Shown: positions 44,894 through 53,983 of the stretch, one piece after another
How the letters are laid out: every line of letters starts with the position of its first letter
Numbering within the stretch: position 1 is the stretch's first letter
NCBI GenBank assembly: GCA_003490145.1
Contig: QULQ01000005.1
Span: forward strand, 166,309 to 230,308
Reading direction: 5' to 3'
DNA from: Lachnospiraceae bacterium OM04-12BH
GTDB taxonomy: Bacteria; Bacillota; Clostridia; Lachnospirales; Lachnospiraceae
Length of the DNA: 64,000 bases
Made by a program: the position numbers and the translations under genes
Notes under the pieces: generated by a model
Databases searched by the model: none
Told to the model about the DNA's origin: nothing
Seen by the model: the letters and a program-made list of their open reading frames with translations, nothing else

Positions 44894-46003
44894 TTGGTAC
44901 GGAGAAGATATATTCCGCTTAGAACAGCACAGCCGGGAATGATCCTGGATCAGGCGATCATTGACAGAGCCGGTCGTGTGCTGATCGCAAGGAGAACACC
45001 ACTTGAGGATTTTCATATTGAGGGTCTGAGAAAAATGGGGGTTGGCGGCATTTACATCCGTGAGGGGGAAGAAGATCCTGATCAGGAGGTAGAAAAAGAA
45101 GAACAGTCTCTGCCGGCAGCACTTCAGAAAACTTATGACAAGGTTAGAGTAAAGGATCCTGCCAGGGTTAAAATTTCAGAAAGTGTGCGGAAACGTGTGG
45201 CGCAGGGAGTACAATACCTGTATCAGGATACGAATTCTGCAGACTTTACCAATGCGTCCAGGAGTATCACAGATGATCTGCTGAAGGCTATTGAGGATAA
45301 TGATGCAGTAGCGGTGGATATCGGTGCCCTGCAGGTCAGTGATGAGTATACCTTTAAGCACAGCGTGGATGTGGCTACCATGGCCATGATCGTAGCAAGA
45401 AAATATGGACTGAATGATAATCAGGTCTATCAGATCGGTATCGCCGGACTTCTGCATGATATTGGAAAATCCAAAATCCCGAATGAAATCCTGAATAAAG
45501 CGGGTAAACTGACAGATGATGAGTTTACCATTATGAAAATGCACTCTACTTATGGCTATCATATTCTGGAGCCGAAGAAGGATATCTCGCAGGAGGTCAA
45601 ACTCGGGGTACTGCAGCATCATGAAAAGATGAATGGAAAGGGATATCCCATGCAGGTGACCGGGGAGAAGATTCACCTGTTTTCCAGGATCATATCAGTA
45701 GCTGATATTTATGATGCACTGGTGACAGAACGCCCTTATAAGAAACCCTTTTCTCCAAGGGCGGCAGTTGAGATGATCATGTCCATGACGGAAGAACTGG
45801 ATATCAAAGTAATGAAATGCTTTATGGAAAGTGTGATCCTGTATCCGGTTGGCAGTGATGTCATGCTGAGTACGGGTGAAATGGCAAGGGTAGTAGAGAA
45901 TCTGTCTTACGCTGTACTGCGGCCCAAGGTGCTTGGCCTGCAGAGCGGCAAGGTATATGATCTGGCCAATGATGTAAAGTGTGCGAATATTATTATTCTC
46001 TGA
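44894..46003 (+). CDS. HD-GYP domain protein (likely cyclic di-GMP phosphodiesterase)
   Basis: A 369-aa protein starting with TTG 44894 (gaagggaag site). The N-terminal ~110 residues resemble the DUF3391-type domain (IPLRTAQPGMILDQAI). The HD-GYP domain (about 140-330) has KHSVDVATMAMIVARKYGL, LLHDIGKSKIP, and HHEKMNGKGYP, the HHExxxGxGYP signature, plus SVADIYDALVTERPYK. It hydrolyses cyclic di-GMP when active. It may balance GGDEF proteins such as the one at 10271. Confidence 0.92.
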   Translation: MVRRRYIPLRTAQPGMILDQAIIDRAGRVLIARRTPLEDFHIEGLRKMGVGGIYIREGEEDPDQEVEKEEQSLPAALQKTYDKVRVKDPARVKISESVRKRVAQGVQYLYQDTNSADFTNASRSITDDLLKAIEDNDAVAVDIGALQVSDEYTFKHSVDVATMAMIVARKYGLNDNQVYQIGIAGLLHDIGKSKIPNEILNKAGKLTDDEFTIMKMHSTYGYHILEPKKDISQEVKLGVLQHHEKMNGKGYPMQVTGEKIHLFSRIISVADIYDALVTERPYKKPFSPRAAVEMIMSMTEELDIKVMKCFMESVILYPVGSDVMLSTGEMARVVENLSYAVLRPKVLGLQSGKVYDLANDVKCANIIIL

Positions 46004-46021
46004 CAGAAAGGAGATGGAATT

Positions 46022-46999
46022 ATGTGTACGGCGGCAACTTATCGTACAAAAGATTTTTATTTTGGAAGAACACTGGATTATGAATTTTCCTACGGTGAGG
46101 AAATAACAGTGACACCAAGGAACTATCCTTTTTCTTTCCGGTATCTTCCGGAGAAAAGAGAGCATTATGCAATCATAGGCATGGCTCATGTGGAAGAGGA
46201 TTATCCATTATATTATGATGCAGTCAACGAAAAGGGACTTGGCATGGCCGGGCTCAATTTCGTAGGGAATGCTGTTTATGGAGAAGTAAGGGAAGGGAAA
46301 GAGAATGTGGCAGTTTTTGAACTGATTCCATATATTCTTTCACAGTGTGAAAATACAGAAGAAGCAAGAGAAATTTTGAAAAAAATACAGATCACAGATA
46401 CCAGATTCAAGGAACAGCTCCCAAATGGCAGGCTGCACTGGATCATTGCAGATGAAAAGGAAGCCATTACTGTGGAGTCAGTCACTGAGGGACTTAAGAT
46501 CTATGAGAATGCGCCAGGTGTCCTGACTAACAATCCACCATTTCCTATGCAGATGTTCCAGCTGAACAATTATATGCAGCTCTCAAGCAGGCAGCCAGAG
46601 AATCTGTTTTCTGACCAGCTTTCCTTGGAAACCTACAGCAGAGGGATGGGAGCCCTTGGACTTCCGGGAGATCTTTCATCAGCATCCCGTTTTGTACGGG
46701 TGGCATTTACAAAGCTCCATGCCAGATCAGGAGAAGGGGAAGCAGACAGTGTAGGACAGTTTTTCCATATCCTTGGAAGCGTTGAGCAGACGAGAGGATG
46801 CTGCGAACTGGAGAATGGCAAATACGAAATTACCATTTATACCTCCTGCTGTAATGCAACAAAGGGCATCTATTACTACACGACTTATACGAACCGGCAG
46901 ATCACAGCGGTTGACATGCACAGGGAGAAGCTGGATGGCACAGAGCTGATCCGCTATCCCATGCTGGAGGAAGAACAGATCCGGTTACAGAACGCATAA
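46022..46999 (+). CDS. bsh: Bile salt hydrolase (choloylglycine hydrolase family)
   Basis: A 325-aa Ntn-hydrolase that removes glycine or taurine from bile salts (cytoplasmic, no signal peptide). The nucleophile Cys2 follows Met1 (MCTAATYRTKDFYFGRTLDY), with Arg16 and Asp19 in place, a GLNFVGNAVYG block, Asn in VLTNNPPFPMQ (about 170), and Arg in SASRFVRVAF (about 222). Penicillin V acylases share this fold; the overall match favours bile salt hydrolase. It is downstream of the HD-GYP gene by 18 bases, same strand. Confidence 0.88.
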   Translation: MCTAATYRTKDFYFGRTLDYEFSYGEEITVTPRNYPFSFRYLPEKREHYAIIGMAHVEEDYPLYYDAVNEKGLGMAGLNFVGNAVYGEVREGKENVAVFELIPYILSQCENTEEAREILKKIQITDTRFKEQLPNGRLHWIIADEKEAITVESVTEGLKIYENAPGVLTNNPPFPMQMFQLNNYMQLSSRQPENLFSDQLSLETYSRGMGALGLPGDLSSASRFVRVAFTKLHARSGEGEADSVGQFFHILGSVEQTRGCCELENGKYEITIYTSCCNATKGIYYYTTYTNRQITAVDMHREKLDGTELIRYPMLEEEQIRLQNA

Positions 47000-47055
47000 G
47001 GGCTGCTGCCGGCAGAATATACACAGAAACTTATGAAACAGAGGCAGTGTATAGA

Positions 47056-47547
47056 ATGAAAGAAATACAGATCAGAAAATACGGGGAAAAGGATATTCCT
47101 GCCATGGTGAAAATCTGGAATGAAGTGGTAGAGGATGGCATTGCATTTCCCCAGTTAGAGGTACTGACAGAAGAAAGCGGCAGAGAATTTTTTGCGCAGC
47201 AGACATACTGCGGCGTAGCAGAGGATGAGGCAGGAGAAGTACTTGGTCTTTATATCCTGCATCCCAACAATGTGGGAAGATGCGGACACATCTGTAATGC
47301 CAGCTATGCGGTAAGCAGAGAAAAAAGAGGACTGCACATCGGGGAGAAGCTGGTCAGGGACTGCCTCAGACAGGCTCACGAAGAAGATTTCCGCATTCTG
47401 CAGTTTAATGCTGTTGTGGCTTCCAATGTCCATGCAAGACATTTATATGAAAGAATTGGATTCCATCAGCTGGGAATCATTCCGGGAGGCTTTCTGTTAA
47501 AGGACGGCACATATGAGGATATCTGTCCTTATTATATAGAGGTCTGA
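47056..47547 (+). CDS. GNAT family N-acetyltransferase
   Basis: A 163-aa protein. ATG 47056 is favoured; GTG 47047 is an alternative. Signature parts: IRKYGEKDIPAMVKIWNEVV, SYAVSREKRGLHIGEKLVRD (the R-x-x-G-x-G/A acetyl-CoA loop) and HARHLYERIGFHQLG. The substrate is unknown, likely a small molecule or amine. Confidence 0.85.
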   Translation: MKEIQIRKYGEKDIPAMVKIWNEVVEDGIAFPQLEVLTEESGREFFAQQTYCGVAEDEAGEVLGLYILHPNNVGRCGHICNASYAVSREKRGLHIGEKLVRDCLRQAHEEDFRILQFNAVVASNVHARHLYERIGFHQLGIIPGGFLLKDGTYEDICPYYIEV

Positions 47548-47639
47548 AGAAAAAAGGGTAGCGGTGGAGATACTTTTTCGCTATAATGAGACAGAGAGAT
47601 AAAGAGATGAAGCTGCGAAAACAGCAGAATGGAGGCATT

Positions 47640-48242
47640 ATGGAAATCGTATGTTTGGATCTTGAGGGTGTACTGGTACCGGAAATCTGGATCGCTTTTG
47701 CAGAGGAGACAGGGATCCCGGAGTTAAAGAGAACAACCAGAGATGAGCCTGATTATGATAAGCTGATGAAATACAGGATCGGCATTTTAAAGGAACATGG
47801 ACTTGGACTGAAGGAGATTCAGGAGACTATTGAGAAGATCGATCCTCTGCCGGGAGCAAAGGAGTTTCTTGATCAGCTCCGCAGCCTGACACAGGTGATC
47901 ATTGTCAGTGATACGTTTTCCCAGTTTGCAGGACCGCTGATGAAGAAGCTCGGCTATCCGACTATCTTCTGTAATTCTCTGGTAGTGGCACCGGATGGAG
48001 AGATCACAGACTTTAAGATGCGCTGTGAAAAGTCCAAATATACGACAGTAAAGGCTCTGCAGTCTATCGGCTATGATACGATCGCAAGCGGTGACAGCCA
48101 CAATGATCTTGGCATGATCGAGGCCAGCAAGGCGGGCTTCCTGTTCCGCACAACAGATGCGATCAAACAGGAGTATCCGCAGTATCCTGCTTTTGAAACC
48201 TATGATGAGCTGCTTGCAGCGATCAAAGAAGTGATTGCCTAA
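47640..48242 (+). CDS. thrH: ThrH-type phosphoserine phosphatase/homoserine phosphotransferase
   Basis: A 200-aa HAD protein from ATG 47640 with ggagg directly upstream. Motif I DLEGVLVPE contains the catalytic Asp; KIDPLPGAKEFLDQL and IIVSDTFSQFAGPLMKK (motif II), and SGDSHNDLGMIEASKAGFLF (motif IV) follow the ThrH pattern. ThrH can release serine from phosphoserine and transfer phosphate to homoserine. It ends at a terminator before the suf promoter. Confidence 0.9.
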   Translation: MEIVCLDLEGVLVPEIWIAFAEETGIPELKRTTRDEPDYDKLMKYRIGILKEHGLGLKEIQETIEKIDPLPGAKEFLDQLRSLTQVIIVSDTFSQFAGPLMKKLGYPTIFCNSLVVAPDGEITDFKMRCEKSKYTTVKALQSIGYDTIASGDSHNDLGMIEASKAGFLFRTTDAIKQEYPQYPAFETYDELLAAIKEVIA

Positions 48243-48250
48243 AGACCGAA

Positions 48251-48277
48251 GAATCCTGCAAGCAGGATTCTTTTTTT
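48251..48277 (+). terminator. Terminator of thrH
   Basis: GAATCCTG (48251-48258) pairs with CAGGATTC (48263-48270) followed by seven T. Confidence 0.9.
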
Positions 48278-48289
48278 GCGCTTTACCTA

Positions 48290-48318
48290 TTGACATGGTA
48301 GGCGAATAGGAATACTAT
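48290..48318 (+). promoter_or_regulatory. Promoter of the suf operon
   Basis: TTGACA (48290-48295), a 17-base spacer and TACTAT (48313-48318) make a strong sigma-A promoter before the Rrf2 gene. CCTA...TAGG around the -35 (48286-48302) could be an Rrf2 operator for autoregulation. Confidence 0.8.
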
Positions 48319-48351
48319 CTCCATAGATGAAAAAAGGAGGAACACCGCACA

Positions 48352-48804
48352 ATGGTAATTTCTTCAAAAGGAAGATATGCACTGCGGATCATGGTCTATC
48401 TGGCAGGAAAGCCGGAAGGAGAATATGTACCGCTGAAGGAAATATCCGAGAAGGAAAATATTTCACAGAAATATCTGGAAAGTATTGCGACAGTCCTGTC
48501 CAAGGGACATCTGATCGAGGCAGCAAGTGGTCATAAGGGCGGCTATCACCTGTCAAGGAAACCGGAGGAGTACAGTATAGGAGAGGTGCTCCGTATGACA
48601 GAGGGAAGTCTGGCGCCGGTGGCCTGTCTGAAAGAGGATGCAGGGCATTGTGATCAGGCAGATCTGTGTTATACGCTGCCAATCTGGCAGGGACTTGCCG
48701 ATGTCATCAATAATTATCTGGATTCCATTTCCTTAAAGGATGTGGCAGACAGTGCACAGAATATGGAAAACAGTCAGGACATTCCTGACAAGAAGGAGGA
48801 GTAA
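48352..48804 (+). CDS. Rrf2/IscR-family regulator of the suf operon
   Basis: A 150-aa protein. A winged helix (SSKGRYALRIMVYLAGKPEG, IAT VLSKGHLIE-type recognition region, GGYHLSRKPEEYSIGEVLRM) is followed by three cysteines, ACLKEDAGHC and DLCYTLP, placed like the Fe-S ligands of IscR. It would sense cluster supply and control suf genes. It starts 34 bases after the promoter -10 and is followed by sufC two bases after its stop. Confidence 0.9.
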   Translation: MVISSKGRYALRIMVYLAGKPEGEYVPLKEISEKENISQKYLESIATVLSKGHLIEAASGHKGGYHLSRKPEEYSIGEVLRMTEGSLAPVACLKEDAGHCDQADLCYTLPIWQGLADVINNYLDSISLKDVADSAQNMENSQDIPDKKEE

Positions 48805-48806
48805 TT

Positions 48807-49553
48807 ATGGAAGAAAAGCATTTGCTTACGGTGAAGGATCTGCATGTAAATGTGGAAGATAAAGAGATCCTGCACGGTGTGGATCTTACGATCAATAAAG
48901 GGGAGACTCATGTACTGATGGGACCGAACGGAACCGGCAAGTCGACCCTTGGCTACGCTCTGATGGGAAATCCGAGATACAGTGTCACAGAGGGTGAGAT
49001 CTGGTTTCAGGGAAAGAATATAACAGAGGAAGCAGTGAATGAGAGAGCGAAGGATGGTATCTTCCTTTCCTTCCAGAATCCGCTGGAGGTTCCCGGTGTT
49101 ACCTTAAGCGCCTTTATCAGAAGCGCCCTGGAGCAGAAGACCGGCAAGCGGATCCGCCTTTGGGATTTCAAGAAGGAGCTGGCAAGGACCATGGAAATCC
49201 TGCAGATGGATCCTTCCTATGCAGAACGTGACCTGAATGTGGGATTTTCAGGTGGTGAAAAGAAAAAGGCAGAGATCCTGCAGCTTCTGATGCTGAAGCC
49301 TTCCCTTGCCATTCTGGATGAAACCGATTCCGGTCTTGATGTGGATGCGGTCCGCACTGTTTCAAGGGGAATCGAGGAATACCAGAAGAACTGTGACGGT
49401 GGTCTTCTGATCATTACCCACAGTACGAGGATCCTGGAGTATCTTTCCGTGGATGATACCCATGTGATGGTAGAAGGAAAGATCGTAAAGACAGGAGATG
49501 CATCCCTGGTAGATGAGATCAATGAAAAGGGATTCAAAGAGGTAACATTATGA
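48807..49553 (+). CDS. sufC: Fe-S assembly ATPase SufC
   Basis: A 248-aa ABC ATPase of the SufBCD scaffold. Walker A HVLMGPNGTGKSTLGYALMG, signature VGFSGGEKKKAEILQLLMLK, Walker B SLAILDETDSGLDVDAV and a switch His in LLIITHSTRILEYL. SufC powers cluster assembly on SufB-SufD. The stop overlaps sufB (ATGA). Confidence 0.96.
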   Translation: MEEKHLLTVKDLHVNVEDKEILHGVDLTINKGETHVLMGPNGTGKSTLGYALMGNPRYSVTEGEIWFQGKNITEEAVNERAKDGIFLSFQNPLEVPGVTLSAFIRSALEQKTGKRIRLWDFKKELARTMEILQMDPSYAERDLNVGFSGGEKKKAEILQLLMLKPSLAILDETDSGLDVDAVRTVSRGIEEYQKNCDGGLLIITHSTRILEYLSVDDTHVMVEGKIVKTGDASLVDEINEKGFKEVTL

Positions 49554-50956
49554 AAGAAAAAAGTCATGTAGAGGATATAGACAGAAGCATCTATGATTTC
49601 CGGGATGAAGAGAAGGATGCTTACCGGATCAATGCCGGTCTGACACCTGAGATCGTGGAAAAGCTGTCCAAAGAAAAGCATGATCCGGCATGGATGGAGC
49701 TGTTTCGTCTGCAGTCCCTGCAGATTTATAATCAGATGCCGGTTCCAGACTGGGGACCGTCCATAGAAGGACTGAACATGGATCAGATCGTGACCTATGT
49801 CAGACCGAATACCAAAATGCAGGCCAAGTGGTCTGATGTACCGGAGGATATCAAGAATACCTTTGAGCGTCTCGGTATCCCGGAGGCAGAGAGAAAGTCC
49901 CTGGCAGGTGTCGGTGCCCAGTATGATTCTGAACTGGTCTATCATAATGTAAGAGAAGAGGTAGCAGCGCAGGGTGTTGTTTATACAGATATGGAAAGTG
50001 CCCTGAACGGTGAATATGCCGATATGGTGAGGAAGCACTTTATGAAGCTGGTCAAGCCAAATGACCACAAATTTGCAGCCCTTCACGGCGCCGTATGGTC
50101 AGGCGGTTCCTTTGTTTATGTACCAAAGGGTGTATCCGTAGAGATTCCGCTGCAGTCCTATTTCAGACTGAATGCACCGGGAGCCGGACAGTTTGAGCAT
50201 ACCCTGATCATTGTGGACGAGGGAGCAGATCTGCATTTCATAGAAGGCTGTTCTGCACCGAAGTACAATGTAGCCAATCTCCATGCAGGATGTGTGGAGC
50301 TGTTCGTAGGAAAGAATGCAAGACTGCGTTACTCCACGATTGAGAACTGGTCCAAGAACATGTACAATCTGAATACCAAGAGAGCACTGGTAGAAGAGGG
50401 AGGAACCATCGAGTGGGTTTCCGGATCCTTCGGTTCCCACGTATCCTATCTGTATCCCATGAGTATCCTGAAGGGAAAGGGTGCCAAAATGGAATTTACC
50501 GGTATTACCTTTGCCGGAAAGGGACAGAACCTGGATACCGGTGCCAAGGTCGTACACAGCGCACCGGATACCAGCTCCTATATGAATACCAGATCCATTT
50601 CCAAGGATGGAGGGATCAGTACCTTCCGTTCTTCCGTAGTGGTGACAAAGGAAGCAAAAAATGCCAAGTCAGCAGTTTCCTGCCAGTCTCTGATGCTGGA
50701 TTCCATTTCCAGATCGGATACCATACCGGCAATGGATATCAGGACCAAGGATGCCAATATCGGACACGAGGCCAAGATTGGCAGTATCAGTGACGAAGCA
50801 GTATTTTATCTGATGAGCAGAGGCATGAGCGAAGAGGATGCAAGAGCCTGTATCGTCAGCGGATTTGCCGACAATGTTTCCAAGGAACTCCCGCTGGAAT
50901 ATGCAGTGGAGATGAACAATCTGATCCGCCTGGAAATGAAGGGCAGCATCGGATAA
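49550..50956 (+). CDS. sufB: Fe-S assembly scaffold SufB
   Basis: A 468-aa beta-helix protein that receives sulfur and builds clusters with SufC and SufD. Family landmarks: PDWGPSIEGLNMDQIVTYVR, VYVPKGVSVEIPLQSYFRLN, HFIEGCSAPKYNVANLHAGC, FRSSVVVTKEAKNAKSAVSC and the C-terminal YLMSRGMSEEDARACIVSGF. Overlaps sufC; sufD follows after 12 bases. Confidence 0.96.
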   Translation: MKEKSHVEDIDRSIYDFRDEEKDAYRINAGLTPEIVEKLSKEKHDPAWMELFRLQSLQIYNQMPVPDWGPSIEGLNMDQIVTYVRPNTKMQAKWSDVPEDIKNTFERLGIPEAERKSLAGVGAQYDSELVYHNVREEVAAQGVVYTDMESALNGEYADMVRKHFMKLVKPNDHKFAALHGAVWSGGSFVYVPKGVSVEIPLQSYFRLNAPGAGQFEHTLIIVDEGADLHFIEGCSAPKYNVANLHAGCVELFVGKNARLRYSTIENWSKNMYNLNTKRALVEEGGTIEWVSGSFGSHVSYLYPMSILKGKGAKMEFTGITFAGKGQNLDTGAKVVHSAPDTSSYMNTRSISKDGGISTFRSSVVVTKEAKNAKSAVSCQSLMLDSISRSDTIPAMDIRTKDANIGHEAKIGSISDEAVFYLMSRGMSEEDARACIVSGFADNVSKELPLEYAVEMNNLIRLEMKGSIG

Positions 50957-50968
50957 GGGAGGATAATA

Positions 50969-51919
50969 ATGGAGCAGAACAGAGAGATCAAGATCAATCA
51001 GCTTCCTTCCAAAACCTGGCACTGGCTTCATGTGAATGAAGCTGTTGTTACGGTGCCGGAGAAGATGGAAGAAGCAGCTATCAAAATAGAAGAAACAGAT
51101 CAGCTTGTAAAAGTAAAGGTGGCAGCAGGGGAAGGCAGCCTTCCTGTGAAAGCAGAAGCCGGAAAAGAGATCACTGTCGTAGAGCAGCTTGGCAGTCCGG
51201 AAGAAAAGGAAACTGGAATGCTGAAATTCCACACGGAGCTGGAGCTTCAGGAAAACAGTCATATCCATCTGATCCAGATATGTATGCCCTCAGAAGGACA
51301 GACACTGATCAATAAGGTTACGGCAAAGGCAGAAAAGAATGCCAGGGTATCTGTAACTCAGCTTTTCCTTGGAACAGGGAATACCTACAGTGAAGTGAAT
51401 GCAGGACTTCTTGGCAGGAAATCGGATCTGACAGTAAAGATCGGATATTTCCTGCAGAAAGAGCAGAAACTGGATATTAACCTGATCGCCGATCACAGAG
51501 GGGAAAAGACGACCTGTGATATTACGGCAGAAGGAACCCTGAAGGATAAGGCACAGAAGCTCTTCCGTGGAACCATTGATTTCAAAAAGGGCGCCTGTGG
51601 AGCGAAGGGAAGTGAGGTAGAGGAGGTACTGCTTCTTTCAGATGATATCGTCAATAAGACCATACCGCTGATCCTCTGCGCAGAGGAGGATGTGGAAGGT
51701 AACCATGGGGCAACTATTGGTGAGCTGGATGAAGAGACACTGTTTTACTTTGCAGCAAGAGGCATAGGCAGGAAAACAGCAGAAAATATGATGGCAAGAG
51801 CAAAGCTTGAAAAGCTCTGCCCTGAGATACCGGATGAGGAAACCAGGCAGCTTGTGATGGAGCAGCTTGAAAAGCTTATGCCTGAGACAGCAAGGGAGGA
51901 AAATGCAGATGAAGCGTGA
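50969..51919 (+). CDS. sufD: Fe-S assembly protein SufD
   Basis: A 316-aa SufB paralogue in the SufBCD complex. The beta-helix part has KAQKLFRGTIDFKKGACGAK and EVEEVLLLSDDIVNKTIPLI, then ATIGELDEETLFYFAARGI. It is shorter than E. coli SufD, as usual in Clostridia. The sufS start overlaps its stop by 11 bases. Confidence 0.9.
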   Translation: MEQNREIKINQLPSKTWHWLHVNEAVVTVPEKMEEAAIKIEETDQLVKVKVAAGEGSLPVKAEAGKEITVVEQLGSPEEKETGMLKFHTELELQENSHIHLIQICMPSEGQTLINKVTAKAEKNARVSVTQLFLGTGNTYSEVNAGLLGRKSDLTVKIGYFLQKEQKLDINLIADHRGEKTTCDITAEGTLKDKAQKLFRGTIDFKKGACGAKGSEVEEVLLLSDDIVNKTIPLILCAEEDVEGNHGATIGELDEETLFYFAARGIGRKTAENMMARAKLEKLCPEIPDEETRQLVMEQLEKLMPETAREENADEA

Positions 51920-53123
51920 TTACAGAGAAGATTTTCCCCTGCTGATGCAGAATGAGACAGCCTATCTTGATAATGCGGCAACAGCCCAGCGTCCGGCCTG
52001 CGTGATCGAGCGGGAAAAAGCCTTCTACGAAACAGAGAATGCCAATCCCATGAGAGGGTTCTATCCTTTAAGCCTTGCAGCGACAGAAAGCTATGAAGAA
52101 GCGAGAAAGACAGTATGTGATTTCCTTCATGCAGCCCACACAGAAGAGATCATTTTTACCAGAAATACAACAGAGAGCCTGAACCTTGTGGCATACAGCT
52201 ATGGACTTACCAATCTGAAGCCGGGAGATGAGATCGCCGTATCCATTATGGAGCATCACAGCAATCTCCTGCCATGGCAGATGACAGCCAGGGTGACAGG
52301 GGCAAAGCTCCATTTCCTTGAGTGTGAACAGGATGGCACCCTTATAGAGGAAACCCTGACAAAGGGGATCCACGAAGGAACGAAGCTGGTAGCTGTGGCA
52401 CAGGTATCCAATGTCCTTGGCTGCCAGAATCCCATAGAGGAGATCTGCAAAAGGGCACATGAGGTGGGAGCGGTCGTTGTCGTGGATGCCGCACAGAGTG
52501 CACCCCACATGCCGATCGACGTGCAGAAGCTTGATGCTGATTTTCTGGCTTTTTCCGGGCATAAGCTGCTTGGTCCCATGGGAATCGGTGTCCTTTACGG
52601 AAAGCGGGAGCTGTTAGATGCCATGCCGCCCTTCCTGACCGGCGGTGAGATGATCGAGTCCGTGACAAGGGAGGGAGCGGTCTTTGCGGAGCTGCCTCAC
52701 AAATTTGAAGCTGGTACGGTGAATGCAGCCGGGGCAGCAGGCCTTGCTGCAGCGATCGAATATATTCAGGGTATTGGCTTTCCTGAGATCATGGAAAAGG
52801 AAGAAGCGCTGACCAGACAGGCCATGGAAGGAATCGCAAAGCTTCCTCATGTGAAGATACTCGGGTCGGAAAGACCGGAAAACCATACCGGTATCGTAGC
52901 CTTTACCATAGAGGGGGTGCATCCGCATGACGTCAGTGAGATCCTTTCCTCTGACGGGATCGATGTAAGAGCCGGACATCACTGTGCACAGCCGCTGCTT
53001 GCCTATCTGGGAGACAATGTAGCAACAAGAGCCAGCTTTATGTTTTATAATACCCCGGAAGAAGTGGAAAGGCTCATTCAAAGCGTAGCATCCATCAGAA
53101 GGAGAATGGGTTATGGAGAATAG
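51909..53123 (+). CDS. sufS: Cysteine desulfurase SufS
   Basis: A 404-aa PLP enzyme that takes sulfur from cysteine. ATG 51909 (ggaggaa site) or ATG 51903 may start it. The PLP lysine is in LAFSGHKLLGPMGIGVLY; VVVDAAQSAPHMPIDV and the catalytic Cys in RAGHHCAQPLLAYLG fit group II (SufS) desulfurases. sufU overlaps its end. Confidence 0.95.
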   Translation: MKRDYREDFPLLMQNETAYLDNAATAQRPACVIEREKAFYETENANPMRGFYPLSLAATESYEEARKTVCDFLHAAHTEEIIFTRNTTESLNLVAYSYGLTNLKPGDEIAVSIMEHHSNLLPWQMTARVTGAKLHFLECEQDGTLIEETLTKGIHEGTKLVAVAQVSNVLGCQNPIEEICKRAHEVGAVVVVDAAQSAPHMPIDVQKLDADFLAFSGHKLLGPMGIGVLYGKRELLDAMPPFLTGGEMIESVTREGAVFAELPHKFEAGTVNAAGAAGLAAAIEYIQGIGFPEIMEKEEALTRQAMEGIAKLPHVKILGSERPENHTGIVAFTIEGVHPHDVSEILSSDGIDVRAGHHCAQPLLAYLGDNVATRASFMFYNTPEEVERLIQSVASIRRRMGYGE

Positions 53124-53538
53124 AAATTTTTATAATGAGATACTGACAGAGCACAATATGCGCCCGGAATTCAAGCATGAGCTGCCGGATGCCAATATTG
53201 TTCTGGAAGGAAAAAATCCAAACTGCGGAGATGATATCTTCCTGAAGCTGAAGGTAGAGGACGGTGTGATCACAGATGGTGCCTTCACCGGAGACGGCTG
53301 TGCTATTTCCAGTGCATCTGCGGATATCATGCTTGGCATGATCATTGGAAAGACAAAGGAGGAGGCTCTGCAGCTCGGAGAGCTTTTCTTAAAGATGATC
53401 AAGGGAGAAGCTTCTGATGAGGAGATCGACCAGCTTGAAGAAGCATCGGCTCTGAAAGATATCGCTCATATGCCTGCCAGAGTCAAATGTGCGGTTCTTG
53501 GATGGCATACGCTGAAGGAGGCGCTGAAGGATCAGTAG
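53113..53538 (+). CDS. sufU: Zinc-dependent sulfur transfer protein SufU
   Basis: A 141-aa protein overlapping sufS by 11 bases. Three cysteines in NPNCGDDIFLKL, FTGDGCAISSASADIM and RVKCAVLGWHTL are the SufU zinc/sulfur ligands; the insert between the second and third is typical of SufU rather than IscU. It takes sulfur from SufS to SufBCD. Confidence 0.93.
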   Translation: MENRNFYNEILTEHNMRPEFKHELPDANIVLEGKNPNCGDDIFLKLKVEDGVITDGAFTGDGCAISSASADIMLGMIIGKTKEEALQLGELFLKMIKGEASDEEIDQLEEASALKDIAHMPARVKCAVLGWHTLKEALKDQ

Positions 53539-53666
53539 CTGCACGGAAAAAATAACAGAAAACATGCTTATTGATTATGTTTCTCAATAACGAAAAAAGA
53601 ATGGAATCTTTGGCACGGTGACGCTATAATAATTTTTTATAAAAAAAGAAAGGTACGGTGCAAAAG

Positions 53667-53975
53667 ATGAAATTAAACCTTAAGAAAATTGATGGAAAAA
53701 AGACCGGTATTTTCGCAGCCGGAGTCCTATTTGGAACAGCAGGGATTAAAATTCTTTCCAGCAGGGATGCCAGGAAAGTTTATACCTACTGTACAGCTGC
53801 AGTACTCAGAGCGAAAGAATGCGTCATGAAAACAGCAACCAATATCCAGGAGAATGCAGAAGATATCTACGCAGAAGCACAGCAGATCAATGAAGACAGA
53901 GCTGCTAAATATGATGAAGAGTATTCTGCAGAAGCAAAGGTTGAAGAAGTGTCAGAGGAAGCTGCAGGCGAATAA
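53667..53975 (+). CDS. DUF6110 family protein
   Basis: A 102-aa protein with an N-terminal basic/hydrophobic segment (KKTGIFAAGVLFGTAGIKIL) that may span the membrane, then a helical, Glu-rich C-terminus. It is usually found just before P-type ATPases like the next gene. ATG 53667 is likely; GTG 53658 is closer to the gaaagg site. Confidence 0.75.
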   Translation: MKLNLKKIDGKKTGIFAAGVLFGTAGIKILSSRDARKVYTYCTAAVLRAKECVMKTATNIQENAEDIYAEAQQINEDRAAKYDEEYSAEAKVEEVSEEAAGE

Positions 53976-53983
53976 GTAAGGCT

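Noticed and set aside
52068..53081. Long minus-strand readings inside sufS
   Set aside because: No ribosome sites or family motifs; the plus-strand desulfurase explains the region.
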